Positions 1 to 5,059 of a DNA stretch of 5,240 bases are shown in pieces. The notes below the pieces were generated by a model. That model was not told the DNA's origin, made no database searches, and was given only the letters and a program-made list of their open reading frames with translations. The DNA comes from Oscillospiraceae bacterium (GTDB lineage Bacteria > Bacillota > Clostridia > Oscillospirales > Oscillospiraceae), in NCBI GenBank assembly GCA_017557265.1, contig JAFZAM010000206.1:1-5240 (forward strand). Direction: 5' to 3'. Position 1 is the first letter of the stretch. Each line of letters opens with the position of its first letter. The position numbers and the translations under genes are program-made.

Positions 1-220
1 CTCCGCGCTGCTGCTGCCGGTAGACGGCATGTTCGCGGACCTTCCCGCCGTGACGCTGGACGCCGCGGGCGAGAAGAAATGCCGCGTCGGGGCCGACGTG
101 CCCTACGGCGGCGAAGAGACCGGCCGCGTGCGCGTATACGGCGAGGACGGCGCTTTCCTGATGCTCGCCGAGGTCTCCCGCGGCGCGCTCAAAACCGTAA
201 AAAGCTTTTTCGAGGTCTGA
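1..220 (+). CDS. truB: tRNA pseudouridine(55) synthase TruB, C-terminal part (5' end outside window)
   Basis: About 72 C-terminal codons are visible, in frame from base 2 and ending at TGA 218-220 with an in-frame TAA directly after it (tandem stops). TruB converts U55 of the tRNA T-loop to pseudouridine in the cytoplasm. The catalytic domain lies upstream of the window. What is seen matches the small PUA-like C-terminal RNA-binding domain: a leading LLPVDGMFADLP, a central VRVYGEDGAFLMLAEV strand pair, and a terminal LKTVKSFFEV, as in bacterial TruB tails. The following gene is ribF, the usual bacterial neighbour of truB, which strongly supports the call. The ribosome site of ribF lies inside the last truB codons, so the two genes are probably translationally coupled. 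The ATG at 29 is internal and should not be taken as a start. Confidence 0.88.
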   Translation, partial: SALLLPVDGMFADLPAVTLDAAGEKKCRVGADVPYGGEETGRVRVYGEDGAFLMLAEVSRGALKTVKSFFEV

Positions 221-224
221 TAAA

Positions 225-1115
225 ATGGTAAAGAGGATAATAGCGCTGGGATTTTTCGACGGCCTGCACCGCGGGCACGCGACGCTCATGGAGAGAGCCA
301 AGGAGCGCGCGGCCGAGCTCGGAGCGTCGCCCGCCGTGATGACGTTCGACACGCATCCCGACGAGCTCGTGACGGGCGTGAAGGTGCCGCTCATCACCTC
401 GCCGTCAGAGCGCGCGCACGAGCTGCGCCGTCTCTTCGGCATCGACGAGATGATCTCCCTGCGCTTCGACAAAAACATGATGAACATGCCGTGGGAGGAG
501 TTCATCTCGTGGCTGACGGAGAACTTCGACGCCGCGGGCTTCGTAGTCGGCGAGGACTTCTGCTTCGGACGCGGCGGCAAGGGCACCGCGAAGCTGCTCG
601 AGGGCTGGTGCGCCGGGCGCGGCCTTTCCTGCGACGTCATGCCGCAGCTTCTCATAGACGGCGTCGTCGTCAGCTCGACCTATATCCGCCAGCTCCTTCT
701 TGACGGCGAGACGGAGAAGGCCGCGCGCTTTCTCGGCCATCCCGCCGAGCTCACCGGAGACGTGCTCTACGGCTACCGCCTCGGCAGCAAGATGGGCACG
801 CCGACGATAAACATGCGCTATCCCGACGGCGTCCTCATCCCGCGCCGCGGCGTCTACGCGACGCGCGTGCACATCGAGGAGGACCCGAAGGTCTACAGGG
901 CCGTGACGAACATCGGCGTCCGCCCGACCGTCAGCGGCGACGGGGTCGTCTCCGTCGAGAGCTACATCCTCGATTTTTCCCGCAATATCTACGGTTACAG
1001 GGTCCGCCTCGAGTTTCTGGCCTTTATCCGCCCGGAGCGCAAGTTCGACGGCATCGACGAGCTCAAGGCCCAGATCCTCGCCGACGCGGAGAAGGTCAGA
1101 AGCCTTACTCTGTAA
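225..1115 (+). CDS. ribF: Bifunctional riboflavin kinase / FMN adenylyltransferase (FAD synthetase)
   Basis: The cytoplasmic enzyme phosphorylates riboflavin to FMN and adenylates FMN to FAD. The 296 residues are close to the usual RibF length. The N-terminal nucleotidyltransferase domain shows GFFDGLHRGH at residues 9-18 (the GxFDGxHxGH nucleotide-binding signature), VVGEDFCFGRGGKG at 107-120 and SSTYIR at 150-155 (the ISSTxIR motif). The C-terminal riboflavin kinase domain shows GTPTIN at 191-196 (the PTxN motif that binds Mg-ATP), GVYATRV at 209-215, NIGVRPT at 229-235 and VESYI at 244-248, whose Glu245 sits where the family has its catalytic base. The ATG lies 4 nt after the truB stop, with GAGGT at 212-216 as Shine-Dalgarno 8 nt upstream. 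No FMN riboswitch is seen; expression should follow the truB operon. rpsO, a frequent next gene in other bacteria, is absent: a terminator follows instead. Confidence 0.96.
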   Translation: MVKRIIALGFFDGLHRGHATLMERAKERAAELGASPAVMTFDTHPDELVTGVKVPLITSPSERAHELRRLFGIDEMISLRFDKNMMNMPWEEFISWLTENFDAAGFVVGEDFCFGRGGKGTAKLLEGWCAGRGLSCDVMPQLLIDGVVVSSTYIRQLLLDGETEKAARFLGHPAELTGDVLYGYRLGSKMGTPTINMRYPDGVLIPRRGVYATRVHIEEDPKVYRAVTNIGVRPTVSGDGVVSVESYILDFSRNIYGYRVRLEFLAFIRPERKFDGIDELKAQILADAEKVRSLTL

Positions 1116-1140
1116 CGACATTTCAGTATTGATTTAAGAT

Positions 1141-1185
1141 AAAAAGACTGCCCGCGTCTGTTCAGGCGACGCGGGCAGTCTTTTT
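1141..1185. terminator. Bidirectional intrinsic terminator between ribF and the UroD-like gene
   Basis: A perfect 18-bp inverted repeat (1141-1158 with 1168-1185) has a GC-rich core, GACTGCCCGCGTC paired with GACGCGGGCAGTC, and a 9-nt loop. Its outer arms are A5 on the left and T5 on the right, so a U-tract follows the GC stem in either direction. It lies between convergent genes, 25 nt after the ribF stop and 18 nt beyond the stop of the - strand gene, and can serve both. Confidence 0.93.
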
Positions 1186-1203
1186 CTCCGCTGAAAGGAT
1201 CGC

Positions 1204-2253
1204 TCACTGCTTCTGCTGCTTTTTCAGGTTCTCGTAAAAATGCAGTCCGTAAGACTGATGCATCTGCAGGAAGACCATGGCGTATCTCGGCATGGCGGAA
1301 ATGGGAAAGGCGATGTAGCTCCCGCCTGGCGCGAGGTCGTTGATGACGCGGATGTATTCCGCGCGCATCTCATCCTCGGTCGTGCCCTCGCGGTCGAGTA
1401 TGTGCACGTTGTCGAAGCCGCCGCAGAACGTGATCTGCGAGCCGTATTTCTGCTTGAGCTCCTTGACGTTGGGGTTGCTCGCGCCCTGCCATGTGTCGAC
1501 GGCGTCTATGCCGATCTCGATGAAGTCTTCGATGAGAGGTTCGACGTATCCGCATGAGTGGTGCTGGTATATGAGGCCGTTGGCGTGTACGCTGTCGACG
1601 ATGCGTTTGAGTTCGGGCTTGATGAGCTCGCGCCATAACTCGGGCCTCATGAAAAGGCGATCTCCCGTGCCATAGTCGTCGTGGGCGTTGATGACGTCGA
1701 CGGGGTAGTACTTGGCGATCTTGTTGAAATAGGCGATCTTATAGTCTGCGATCGCGTGGAAGAAGGCCTTGCACTCGTCGGGTTCGGTCATGAGAGCGCA
1801 CAGCGCGTTCTGCATGCCCATGCAGGCGTGGAGCCTCTCAAACATGCCGTTGATCACCATGCAGTACGGCAGCTTGCCCTCCGCGAGATTGGACAGCCCG
1901 TCCGCTCTGCGGACGACCCCCTTGCCGGCGAGGATCGCTCTTGCGTCCATGTGCAGGTCTATATCCGCCTGCTTTTCCCAGTCTATCGCCTCGACGTCCG
2001 GAACATGAACGACGTCGCGCCACTCCGTGATGTCCTCAAGCAGTATCTTGCCGGGTGTGGGCATCGGAGCGCCTATGCCGGGAACGTAGGTCCACTCCAC
2101 GCCGAAATAGTCCTTGCCCTGCGTCGTGCCTATATATCGCTCCATCTCGGGAAGCGCCTGAATACTGTTGAAGTCCGCAAAGGAAAAAGGAACCCATTCG
2201 GGCACTCCGTGCCTATAGGCTATGAGCGCATTCTCTCTCGGAGTCAGATCCAT
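1204..2253 (-). CDS. Uroporphyrinogen decarboxylase-family protein, probable methyltransferase-type (not HemE)
   Basis: This 349-residue cytoplasmic TIM-barrel protein belongs to the UroD/MtaA/CmuA superfamily. Seen in the sequence: an N-terminal TPRENALIAYRHGVPEWVPF segment (residues 4-23), HDDYGTGDRLFMRPE at 191-205, HSCGYVEPLIEDFIEIGID at 232-250, and FCGGFDN at 276-282. The H-x-C at 232-234 matches the zinc-binding motif of corrinoid methyltransferases such as MtaA and MtbA, which activate a methyl thiol acceptor or use methyl-corrinoid proteins. True HemE carries an N-terminal R-x-x-R-Q-A-G-R motif, absent here, so heme synthesis is unlikely. The C-terminal part, where MtaA-type proteins have a third zinc cysteine, reads GGSYIAFPISAMPRY (310-324) with no Cys; Cys277 could substitute. 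The start is ATG with AAGGAGG 7 nt upstream. No corrinoid protein or reactivase is nearby. It is divergent from a LysR-type gene, the likely regulator. The substrate is unknown; O-demethylation or another methyl transfer is inference. Confidence 0.85.
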   Translation of the reverse strand: MDLTPRENALIAYRHGVPEWVPFSFADFNSIQALPEMERYIGTTQGKDYFGVEWTYVPGIGAPMPTPGKILLEDITEWRDVVHVPDVEAIDWEKQADIDLHMDARAILAGKGVVRRADGLSNLAEGKLPYCMVINGMFERLHACMGMQNALCALMTEPDECKAFFHAIADYKIAYFNKIAKYYPVDVINAHDDYGTGDRLFMRPELWRELIKPELKRIVDSVHANGLIYQHHSCGYVEPLIEDFIEIGIDAVDTWQGASNPNVKELKQKYGSQITFCGGFDNVHILDREGTTEDEMRAEYIRVINDLAPGGSYIAFPISAMPRYAMVFLQMHQSYGLHFYENLKKQQKQ

Positions 2254-2297
2254 TTAATAGCCTCCTTGATTTTATTGACAGTCATTTTCTGTAAATA

Positions 2298-2326
2298 ATT
2301 ATAAGTTCCGACATAAGCTTTGTAAA
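2298..2326 (-). promoter_or_regulatory. Sigma-70-type promoter of the UroD-like gene
   Basis: Read on the - strand, TTTACA (2326-2321, five of six matches to the -35 consensus) and TATAAT (2303-2298, a perfect -10) are separated by exactly 17 bp. Transcription should begin near 2291, leaving a leader of about 38 nt that contains the AAGGAGG ribosome site (2267-2261). A dyad overlaps the -35 element, which suggests control there by the divergent LysR-type protein. Confidence 0.72.
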
Positions 2327-2334
2327 ATGCTTAT
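2313..2334. promoter_or_regulatory. Dyad ATAAGC-N10-GCTTAT over the -35 element (candidate LysR activation site)
   Basis: Two perfect 6-bp inverted half-sites (2313-2318 and 2329-2334) flank 10 bp that include the -35 hexamer of the UroD-like promoter. The centre is at about -32 from the predicted start. LysR-type regulators commonly have a second, weaker site in this position that the inducer-bound form uses to contact RNA polymerase. A further ATAAG at 2301-2305 repeats the left half-site 12 bp away. Confidence 0.45.
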
Positions 2335-2346
2335 ATTGCAATATTA

Positions 2347-2363
2347 TATGCCCCAAAGGCATA
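2347..2363. promoter_or_regulatory. T-N11-A palindrome TATGCC-N5-GGCATA (candidate LysR recognition site)
   Basis: Perfect 6-bp half-sites, TATGCC at 2347-2352 and GGCATA at 2358-2363, surround CCAAA. The T at 2349 and the A at 2361 are 11 bases apart, giving the T-N11-A interrupted dyad typical of LysR-family recognition sites. Its centre (2355) is about 64 bp upstream of the predicted start of the UroD-like transcript, the classical position, and about 60 bp upstream of the regulator's own start codon. This would allow autoregulation. Binding is inferred from pattern and position. Confidence 0.55.
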
Positions 2364-2368
2364 GATGC

Positions 2369-2397
2369 TTGCGATAATGAAGTGAATCGGGTAGAAT
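2369..2397 (+). promoter_or_regulatory. Possible promoter of the LysR-type gene
   Basis: TTGCGA (2369-2374, four of six matches) and TAGAAT (2392-2397, five of six) are separated by 17 bp. Transcription would start near 2404, giving a very short leader of about 12 nt that begins at the ribosome site. The short leader makes this candidate uncertain. GATAAT at 2373-2378 is an alternative -10 box but lacks a good -35 partner. Confidence 0.35.
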
Positions 2398-2403
2398 AAT
2401 GCC

Positions 2404-2410
2404 GAGGTGA
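2404..2410 (+). promoter_or_regulatory. Ribosome binding site GAGGTGA that decides the LysR start
   Basis: GAGGTGA matches the anti-Shine-Dalgarno well. The GAGG core is 8 nt before the GTG at 2416. The earlier in-frame GTG at 2407 lies inside this site and has no comparable purine stretch in front of it, so 2416 is the better start. Confidence 0.7.
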
Positions 2411-2415
2411 GAGCT

Positions 2416-3303
2416 GTGACGACTGATCAGATAAGATATTTCCTTGAAATAGGCCGCTGCGGCAGTATCATTGAAGCTGCAAAGCAACTCTATATTACCC
2501 AGCCGACGCTGAGCCGCCAGATAGCGGGAATGGAGAGCGAATTGGGTCTCAAGCTTTTTCAGCGCTCCAGACACGGAGTGCAGCTTACTCCTGCCGGCGA
2601 AACGCTCTATAACCAGTGGAGCACGCTGGCAGACCTTTATACAAAGTCCGTTCGGGAAGCGGCCAAAAGCGCGCGAGGCATGACGGAGTCGCTCAGCATA
2701 GGGGTCCTCGACGGCCTTAAGATCGACGGATTTCTGCCTCGCTTTCTCTTCTTCCTTCGCAACTTGCGGCCGGACGTCCATCTTATCCTCCGCAGGCTGA
2801 GCTTCGCCGAGATCATTGAGGATATCCGCTCCGGTCGACTCGATCTTGCTTTTTCTCTCGACGTGAACTTTTTCGGCCATCCTGAACTTTTCGTTCAGAA
2901 CGTGAAGCCTTATTCCTCCGCCATAGTCGTGCCGGCACGCCATCCTCTCGCCGGGAAAGAGAAACTGACCATAGCGGACCTGAAAGATGAAACGCTCGTC
3001 ATAGTCAACCGTGAGGAATGCGAAAAGGGAGTAGAAGTGATTGCGGACGTCTGCAAAAAATACGGCGGATTCATACCGAAGTTTCAGTACGTCCCATCCA
3101 TGGCAAACGTCCTGCTCTGGCTCGAGAGCGGCTTGAGGTGCGCAATACTGAGCATGGAGATAAGCCTCAACGAGTCGGCGGACGCGAAGGTTTTTCCGCT
3201 CGCGGGAGCGAGCCGTTCCTTCGTGCAGATGGCCTGCTCACGCAGCGCGGAGAAATCAAGCGTAGTGATGGCGAAAGAGTATTTTGCAGGACAGAATCTT
3301 TAG
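2416..3303 (+). CDS. LysR-type transcriptional regulator
   Basis: From the GTG at 2416 the protein has 295 residues, typical of LysR regulators. The N-terminal winged helix-turn-helix is clear: QIRYFLEI (5-12), then GSIIEAAKQLYITQPTLSRQ (16-35), with the SQPxLSRQI-like recognition helix, followed by ELGLKLFQRSRHGVQLTPAG (42-61). Residues from about 91 onward form the periplasmic-binding-protein-like effector domain, beginning ESLSIGVLDG and containing RSGRLDLAF (138-146), VVPARHPLAG (171-180) and a second lobe with ESGLRCAILS (237-246). These proteins bind DNA as tetramers and respond to a small metabolite. The gene is divergent from the UroD-like gene, and a T-N11-A palindrome lies between them, so that gene is the probable target, with possible autorepression. 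The effector cannot be read from the sequence. Sampled GC (32/60 at 2461-2520) is lower than in ribF (41/60 at 541-600). Confidence 0.93.
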   Translation: MTTDQIRYFLEIGRCGSIIEAAKQLYITQPTLSRQIAGMESELGLKLFQRSRHGVQLTPAGETLYNQWSTLADLYTKSVREAAKSARGMTESLSIGVLDGLKIDGFLPRFLFFLRNLRPDVHLILRRLSFAEIIEDIRSGRLDLAFSLDVNFFGHPELFVQNVKPYSSAIVVPARHPLAGKEKLTIADLKDETLVIVNREECEKGVEVIADVCKKYGGFIPKFQYVPSMANVLLWLESGLRCAILSMEISLNESADAKVFPLAGASRSFVQMACSRSAEKSSVVMAKEYFAGQNL

Positions 3304-3324
3304 AGAGATCAAAAAACAAAACAA

Positions 3325-3361
3325 CCCGGCGCATGATTCGTTTTCATGCGCCGGGCTTTTT
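3325..3361. terminator. Intrinsic terminator after the LysR gene, probably shared with pdxY
   Basis: A perfect 12-bp stem (3325-3336 with 3344-3355) includes CCCGGCGCATG paired with CATGCGCCGGG, has a 7-nt loop, and is followed by CTTTTT on the + strand, 21 nt after the LysR stop. On the - strand the stem is followed by TTGTTTTGTTTTTT, so it can also end the convergent pdxY transcript, though that T-tract is interrupted by two G residues. Confidence 0.9.
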
Positions 3362-3381
3362 CAGTATAGAACAATATTATG

Positions 3382-4230
3382 TCAACCTTTGAGCAGCTCC
3401 ATGTAATACGGGAGCGTGAGCTCGAAGCAGGGGCCCATGCGAAGCTCCGTCTCGCTCGCGAACGTGACGGCTATCGTCTCGCGGGTATACTTGACGGCGA
3501 TCTCGGACGCCTCGGAGAGCGTCTTGCCGCGCAGGAGCGCGCCGAGCAGCGCCGAGCCGAAGACGTCGCCCGTGCCGTGCAGGTAGCCGGGGATGCGCTC
3601 GGCAAAGGAGTAGTTTATTTTGCCGTCCTTCGGGTCGTAGGCGGCGGCGCCGAGCAGCTTGTCGTCGAAGCAGACGCCCGTCAGCACGACCCGTTTGCCG
3701 CTGATGGCGGAGAGCCTGCGGACGAGCCCCTCTATGTATTCCTTCGTGTAGGGGCCGTCTTTGTATTCCTCGCCGAGCATGAGGCAGGCCTCGGTGATGT
3801 TCGGGCACATGATGTCGGACGCCGCGCACAGGCGCTTCATCTCGGCGGGAAAGTCCTCGGCGAAGCCCGCGTAGAGCTTGCCGTTGTCGGCCATGACCGG
3901 GTCGACGAGCGTGACGCAGCCCTCCGCCGCGTGGCGCTCGATGAGCTTGAGGACGAGGTCTATCTGCTCGATGGAGCCGAGATAGCCGGAGTATATGGCG
4001 TCAAATTTGAGGTCCATGGTCGCCCAGTGGTCGGAGATGGGCAGCACGTCCTCGGTGAGGTCGCGGTAGGTGTAGCCCGTGAAGCCGCCCGTGTGCGTGG
4101 AGAGCACGGCCGTCGGCAGGACGGAGGTCTCTATGCCCGCCGCGGAGAGGATGGGGAGCGCGACCGTCAGCGAGCAGCGGCCGACGCACGAGATGTCGTG
4201 GACGGCGAGCGCGTTTTTCTGCTTTTTCAC
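3382..4230 (-). CDS. pdxY: Pyridoxamine/pyridoxal kinase (PfkB/ribokinase superfamily)
   Basis: This cytoplasmic enzyme uses ATP to phosphorylate pyridoxal, pyridoxamine or pyridoxine in the vitamin B6 salvage pathway to pyridoxal phosphate. The 282 residues match family length. Visible motifs: VHDISCVGRCSL (10-21) and STHTGGFTGYTYRDLT (44-59) in the substrate and lid region, VDPVMADNG (109-117), CPNITEA (142-148), and the anion-hole motif HGTGDVFGSALLGALLRG (218-235), where Asp222 is the expected catalytic base. The opening is like the pyridoxamine kinases of Clostridia and related anaerobes. The start is GTG with AAGGA 7 nt upstream. It begins 20 nt after the CYTH-domain gene on the same strand with no terminator between them, so the two form an operon. 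The symbol pdxY against pdxK cannot be separated by sequence alone. Confidence 0.93.
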   Translation of the reverse strand: MKKQKNALAVHDISCVGRCSLTVALPILSAAGIETSVLPTAVLSTHTGGFTGYTYRDLTEDVLPISDHWATMDLKFDAIYSGYLGSIEQIDLVLKLIERHAAEGCVTLVDPVMADNGKLYAGFAEDFPAEMKRLCAASDIMCPNITEACLMLGEEYKDGPYTKEYIEGLVRRLSAISGKRVVLTGVCFDDKLLGAAAYDPKDGKINYSFAERIPGYLHGTGDVFGSALLGALLRGKTLSEASEIAVKYTRETIAVTFASETELRMGPCFELTLPYYMELLKG

Positions 4231-4237
4231 TTCTTCT

Positions 4238-4242
4238 TCCTT
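4238..4242 (-). promoter_or_regulatory. Ribosome binding site AAGGA for the GTG start of pdxY
   Basis: On the - strand AAGGA stands 7 nt before the GTG at 4230-4228, inside the short purine-rich gap after the CYTH gene stop. No ATG lies in frame near the N-terminus, and the conserved HDISC segment begins at residue 11, so this GTG is the best start. Confidence 0.65.
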
Positions 4243-4250
4243 CTTTATTA

Positions 4251-4877
4251 TTAGTTTCCTTTATGGAGCCGGAGAGCCGTCTCCTGCTTCGTGACGGCGC
4301 GCGGTTCGAGCCTGTGCTCGGTGACGAGCCTCTCGCAGTAGGCCTCCAGCTCGGAGACAGGGCCGCAGATGAGCTCGAGGGTCATCTCGCAGGTCTTGAC
4401 GGACTTGTCGCCGACCGTGAGCACGCCCTCGTCGAAGCTGAGCTCCGCCCTCGTCATCTCGGGGAGGTAGAGCGTCGCGAAGCGCCGCGTACACTTGTAT
4501 TCGTACGCGGGAGCGAGCTCCGAGCCCGCGATATCCGCAAAGGTGTCCGGCGCGCCGTGCATGGCGAGGTCCTGCATCACGGCGTCGACGCCGTGAAAGA
4601 TCGTCGAGAAATTCTCGCCCCTGTAGAGCCCTGGATGTCCGTCCTTTACGTACGAGCCGAACTTGAGCGTTGCGATCGAGAGGTTTATCCACGCCCTGAC
4701 GCGCAGCAGAGCGCCGCGCTCGGCGAGCTTCCAGTCCGGCGTGTCGTAGAATACGTCGAGCGTGCTCCTCTCGGTCCAGTCGTCCTTGAGGTACTGCGCG
4801 ACGTAGTCGCTGTTCGCGATAACGCCCGCTTCGGCGGGTCCCTCCAAAGAGTATTTGAATTCGATCTCGGTAGCCAT
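4251..4877 (-). CDS. CYTH-domain protein (triphosphate tunnel metalloenzyme fold)
   Basis: The 208 residues are close to one complete CYTH domain. The N-terminal EIEFK (4-8) is the ExExK signature that binds metal and triphosphate. Further strands match the tunnel fold: VFYDTPDWKLAERGALLRVR (42-61, the yxDTpd...LRxR region), TLK (70-72), YKCTRRF (127-133), AELSFDEGVL (144-153), EMTLEL (164-169) and a closing TKQETALRL (196-204) with a conserved Lys. Members of the family include inorganic triphosphatases (YgiF), thiamine triphosphatase and class IV adenylate cyclase; the stand-alone bacterial type most often hydrolyses tripolyphosphate, but the substrate here is not determined. ATG start with GGAGG 8 nt upstream. 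It is the first gene of an operon with pdxY. A link to cofactor or nucleotide-phosphate handling is suggestive but may be chance. Confidence 0.85.
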   Translation of the reverse strand: MATEIEFKYSLEGPAEAGVIANSDYVAQYLKDDWTERSTLDVFYDTPDWKLAERGALLRVRAWINLSIATLKFGSYVKDGHPGLYRGENFSTIFHGVDAVMQDLAMHGAPDTFADIAGSELAPAYEYKCTRRFATLYLPEMTRAELSFDEGVLTVGDKSVKTCEMTLELICGPVSELEAYCERLVTEHRLEPRAVTKQETALRLHKGN

Positions 4878-4914
4878 TTCGTCCGCCTCCGGTCCCTTTC
4901 TGAATGGATATTAT

Positions 4915-4943
4915 AATATATCACAAAGCGAGTAAGTTAACAA
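4915..4943 (-). promoter_or_regulatory. Candidate promoter of the CYTH-pdxY operon
   Basis: On the - strand TTGTTA (4943-4938, four of six matches) is 17 bp from TATATT (4920-4915, five of six). A perfect TATAAT lies just downstream (4915-4910) but its spacing to TTGTTA is 22 bp and its own 17-bp-distant -35 is poor. The AT-rich tract 4910-4921 is in any case the likely -10 region, about 35-45 bp from the start codon. Confidence 0.5.
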
Positions 4944-5010
4944 GCCGTGAATTATTAAGCAAAAAAACGCTCCGCAACAGCAAACGACCGATTATTCCCG
5001 TCCGGTTTAC

Positions 5011-5016
5011 TATAAT
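5011..5016 (+). promoter_or_regulatory. Candidate -10 box TATAAT upstream of the last gene
   Basis: TATAAT is a perfect -10 match, 43 nt before the TTG start at 5060. The hexamer 17 bp upstream (CCGATT, 4988-4993) is a poor -35, so either an activator is needed or the match is chance. It sits in the 182-bp spacer between divergent genes (4878-5059), where no RNA gene is apparent. Confidence 0.35.
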
Positions 5017-5045
5017 CTTTTCATCAGCAAAAGAAAAAGCCGTTT

Positions 5046-5052
5046 GGGAGGG
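5046..5052 (+). promoter_or_regulatory. Ribosome binding site GGGAGGG for a TTG start
   Basis: GGGAGGG lies 7 nt before TTG at 5060-5062. No ATG or GTG in the same frame follows within the visible part, so this strong site is the main reason to accept the rare TTG start. Confidence 0.6.
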
Positions 5053-5059
5053 TCCGGAG

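Noticed and set aside
225..250. FMN riboswitch upstream of ribF
   Set aside because: Only 4 nt separate truB and ribF, so there is no room for the conserved RFN element.
405..1121. - strand open frame of 238 codons opposite ribF
   Set aside because: It overlaps a complete ribF with all its signature motifs, crosses beyond the ribF stop toward the terminator and has no ribosome site or recognisable domain.
1204..2253. Annotation as HemE, uroporphyrinogen decarboxylase of heme synthesis
   Set aside because: The N-terminal R-x-x-R-Q-A-G-R substrate motif is missing and an H-x-C metal motif of the methyltransferase branch is present. No heme genes are nearby.
1681..2298. + strand open frame of 205 codons opposite the UroD-like gene
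   Set aside because: Shadow frame with no family features. The - strand gene has a consensus promoter and a strong AAGGAGG.
2344..2943. - strand open frame of 199 codons opposite the LysR gene
   Set aside because: It covers the helix-turn-helix coding region of a clear LysR protein and the regulatory spacer, and shows no domain.
3379..4254. Long + strand open frame of 291 codons opposite pdxY
   Set aside because: It is the antisense shadow of a well-conserved kinase in GC-rich DNA. Its composition (Arg, Val, Glu, Asp, Ala repeats) and lack of any motif or ribosome site fit a non-coding frame.
4263..4916. + strand open frame of 217 codons opposite the CYTH gene
   Set aside because: Antisense shadow. 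The - strand frame carries the ExExK signature, a strong ribosome site and matched strand motifs.
4878..5059. Small RNA or riboswitch in the divergent spacer
   Set aside because: No stable hairpin with a T-tract and no recognisable conserved aptamer sequence were found. AT-rich promoter-like tracts explain the composition.
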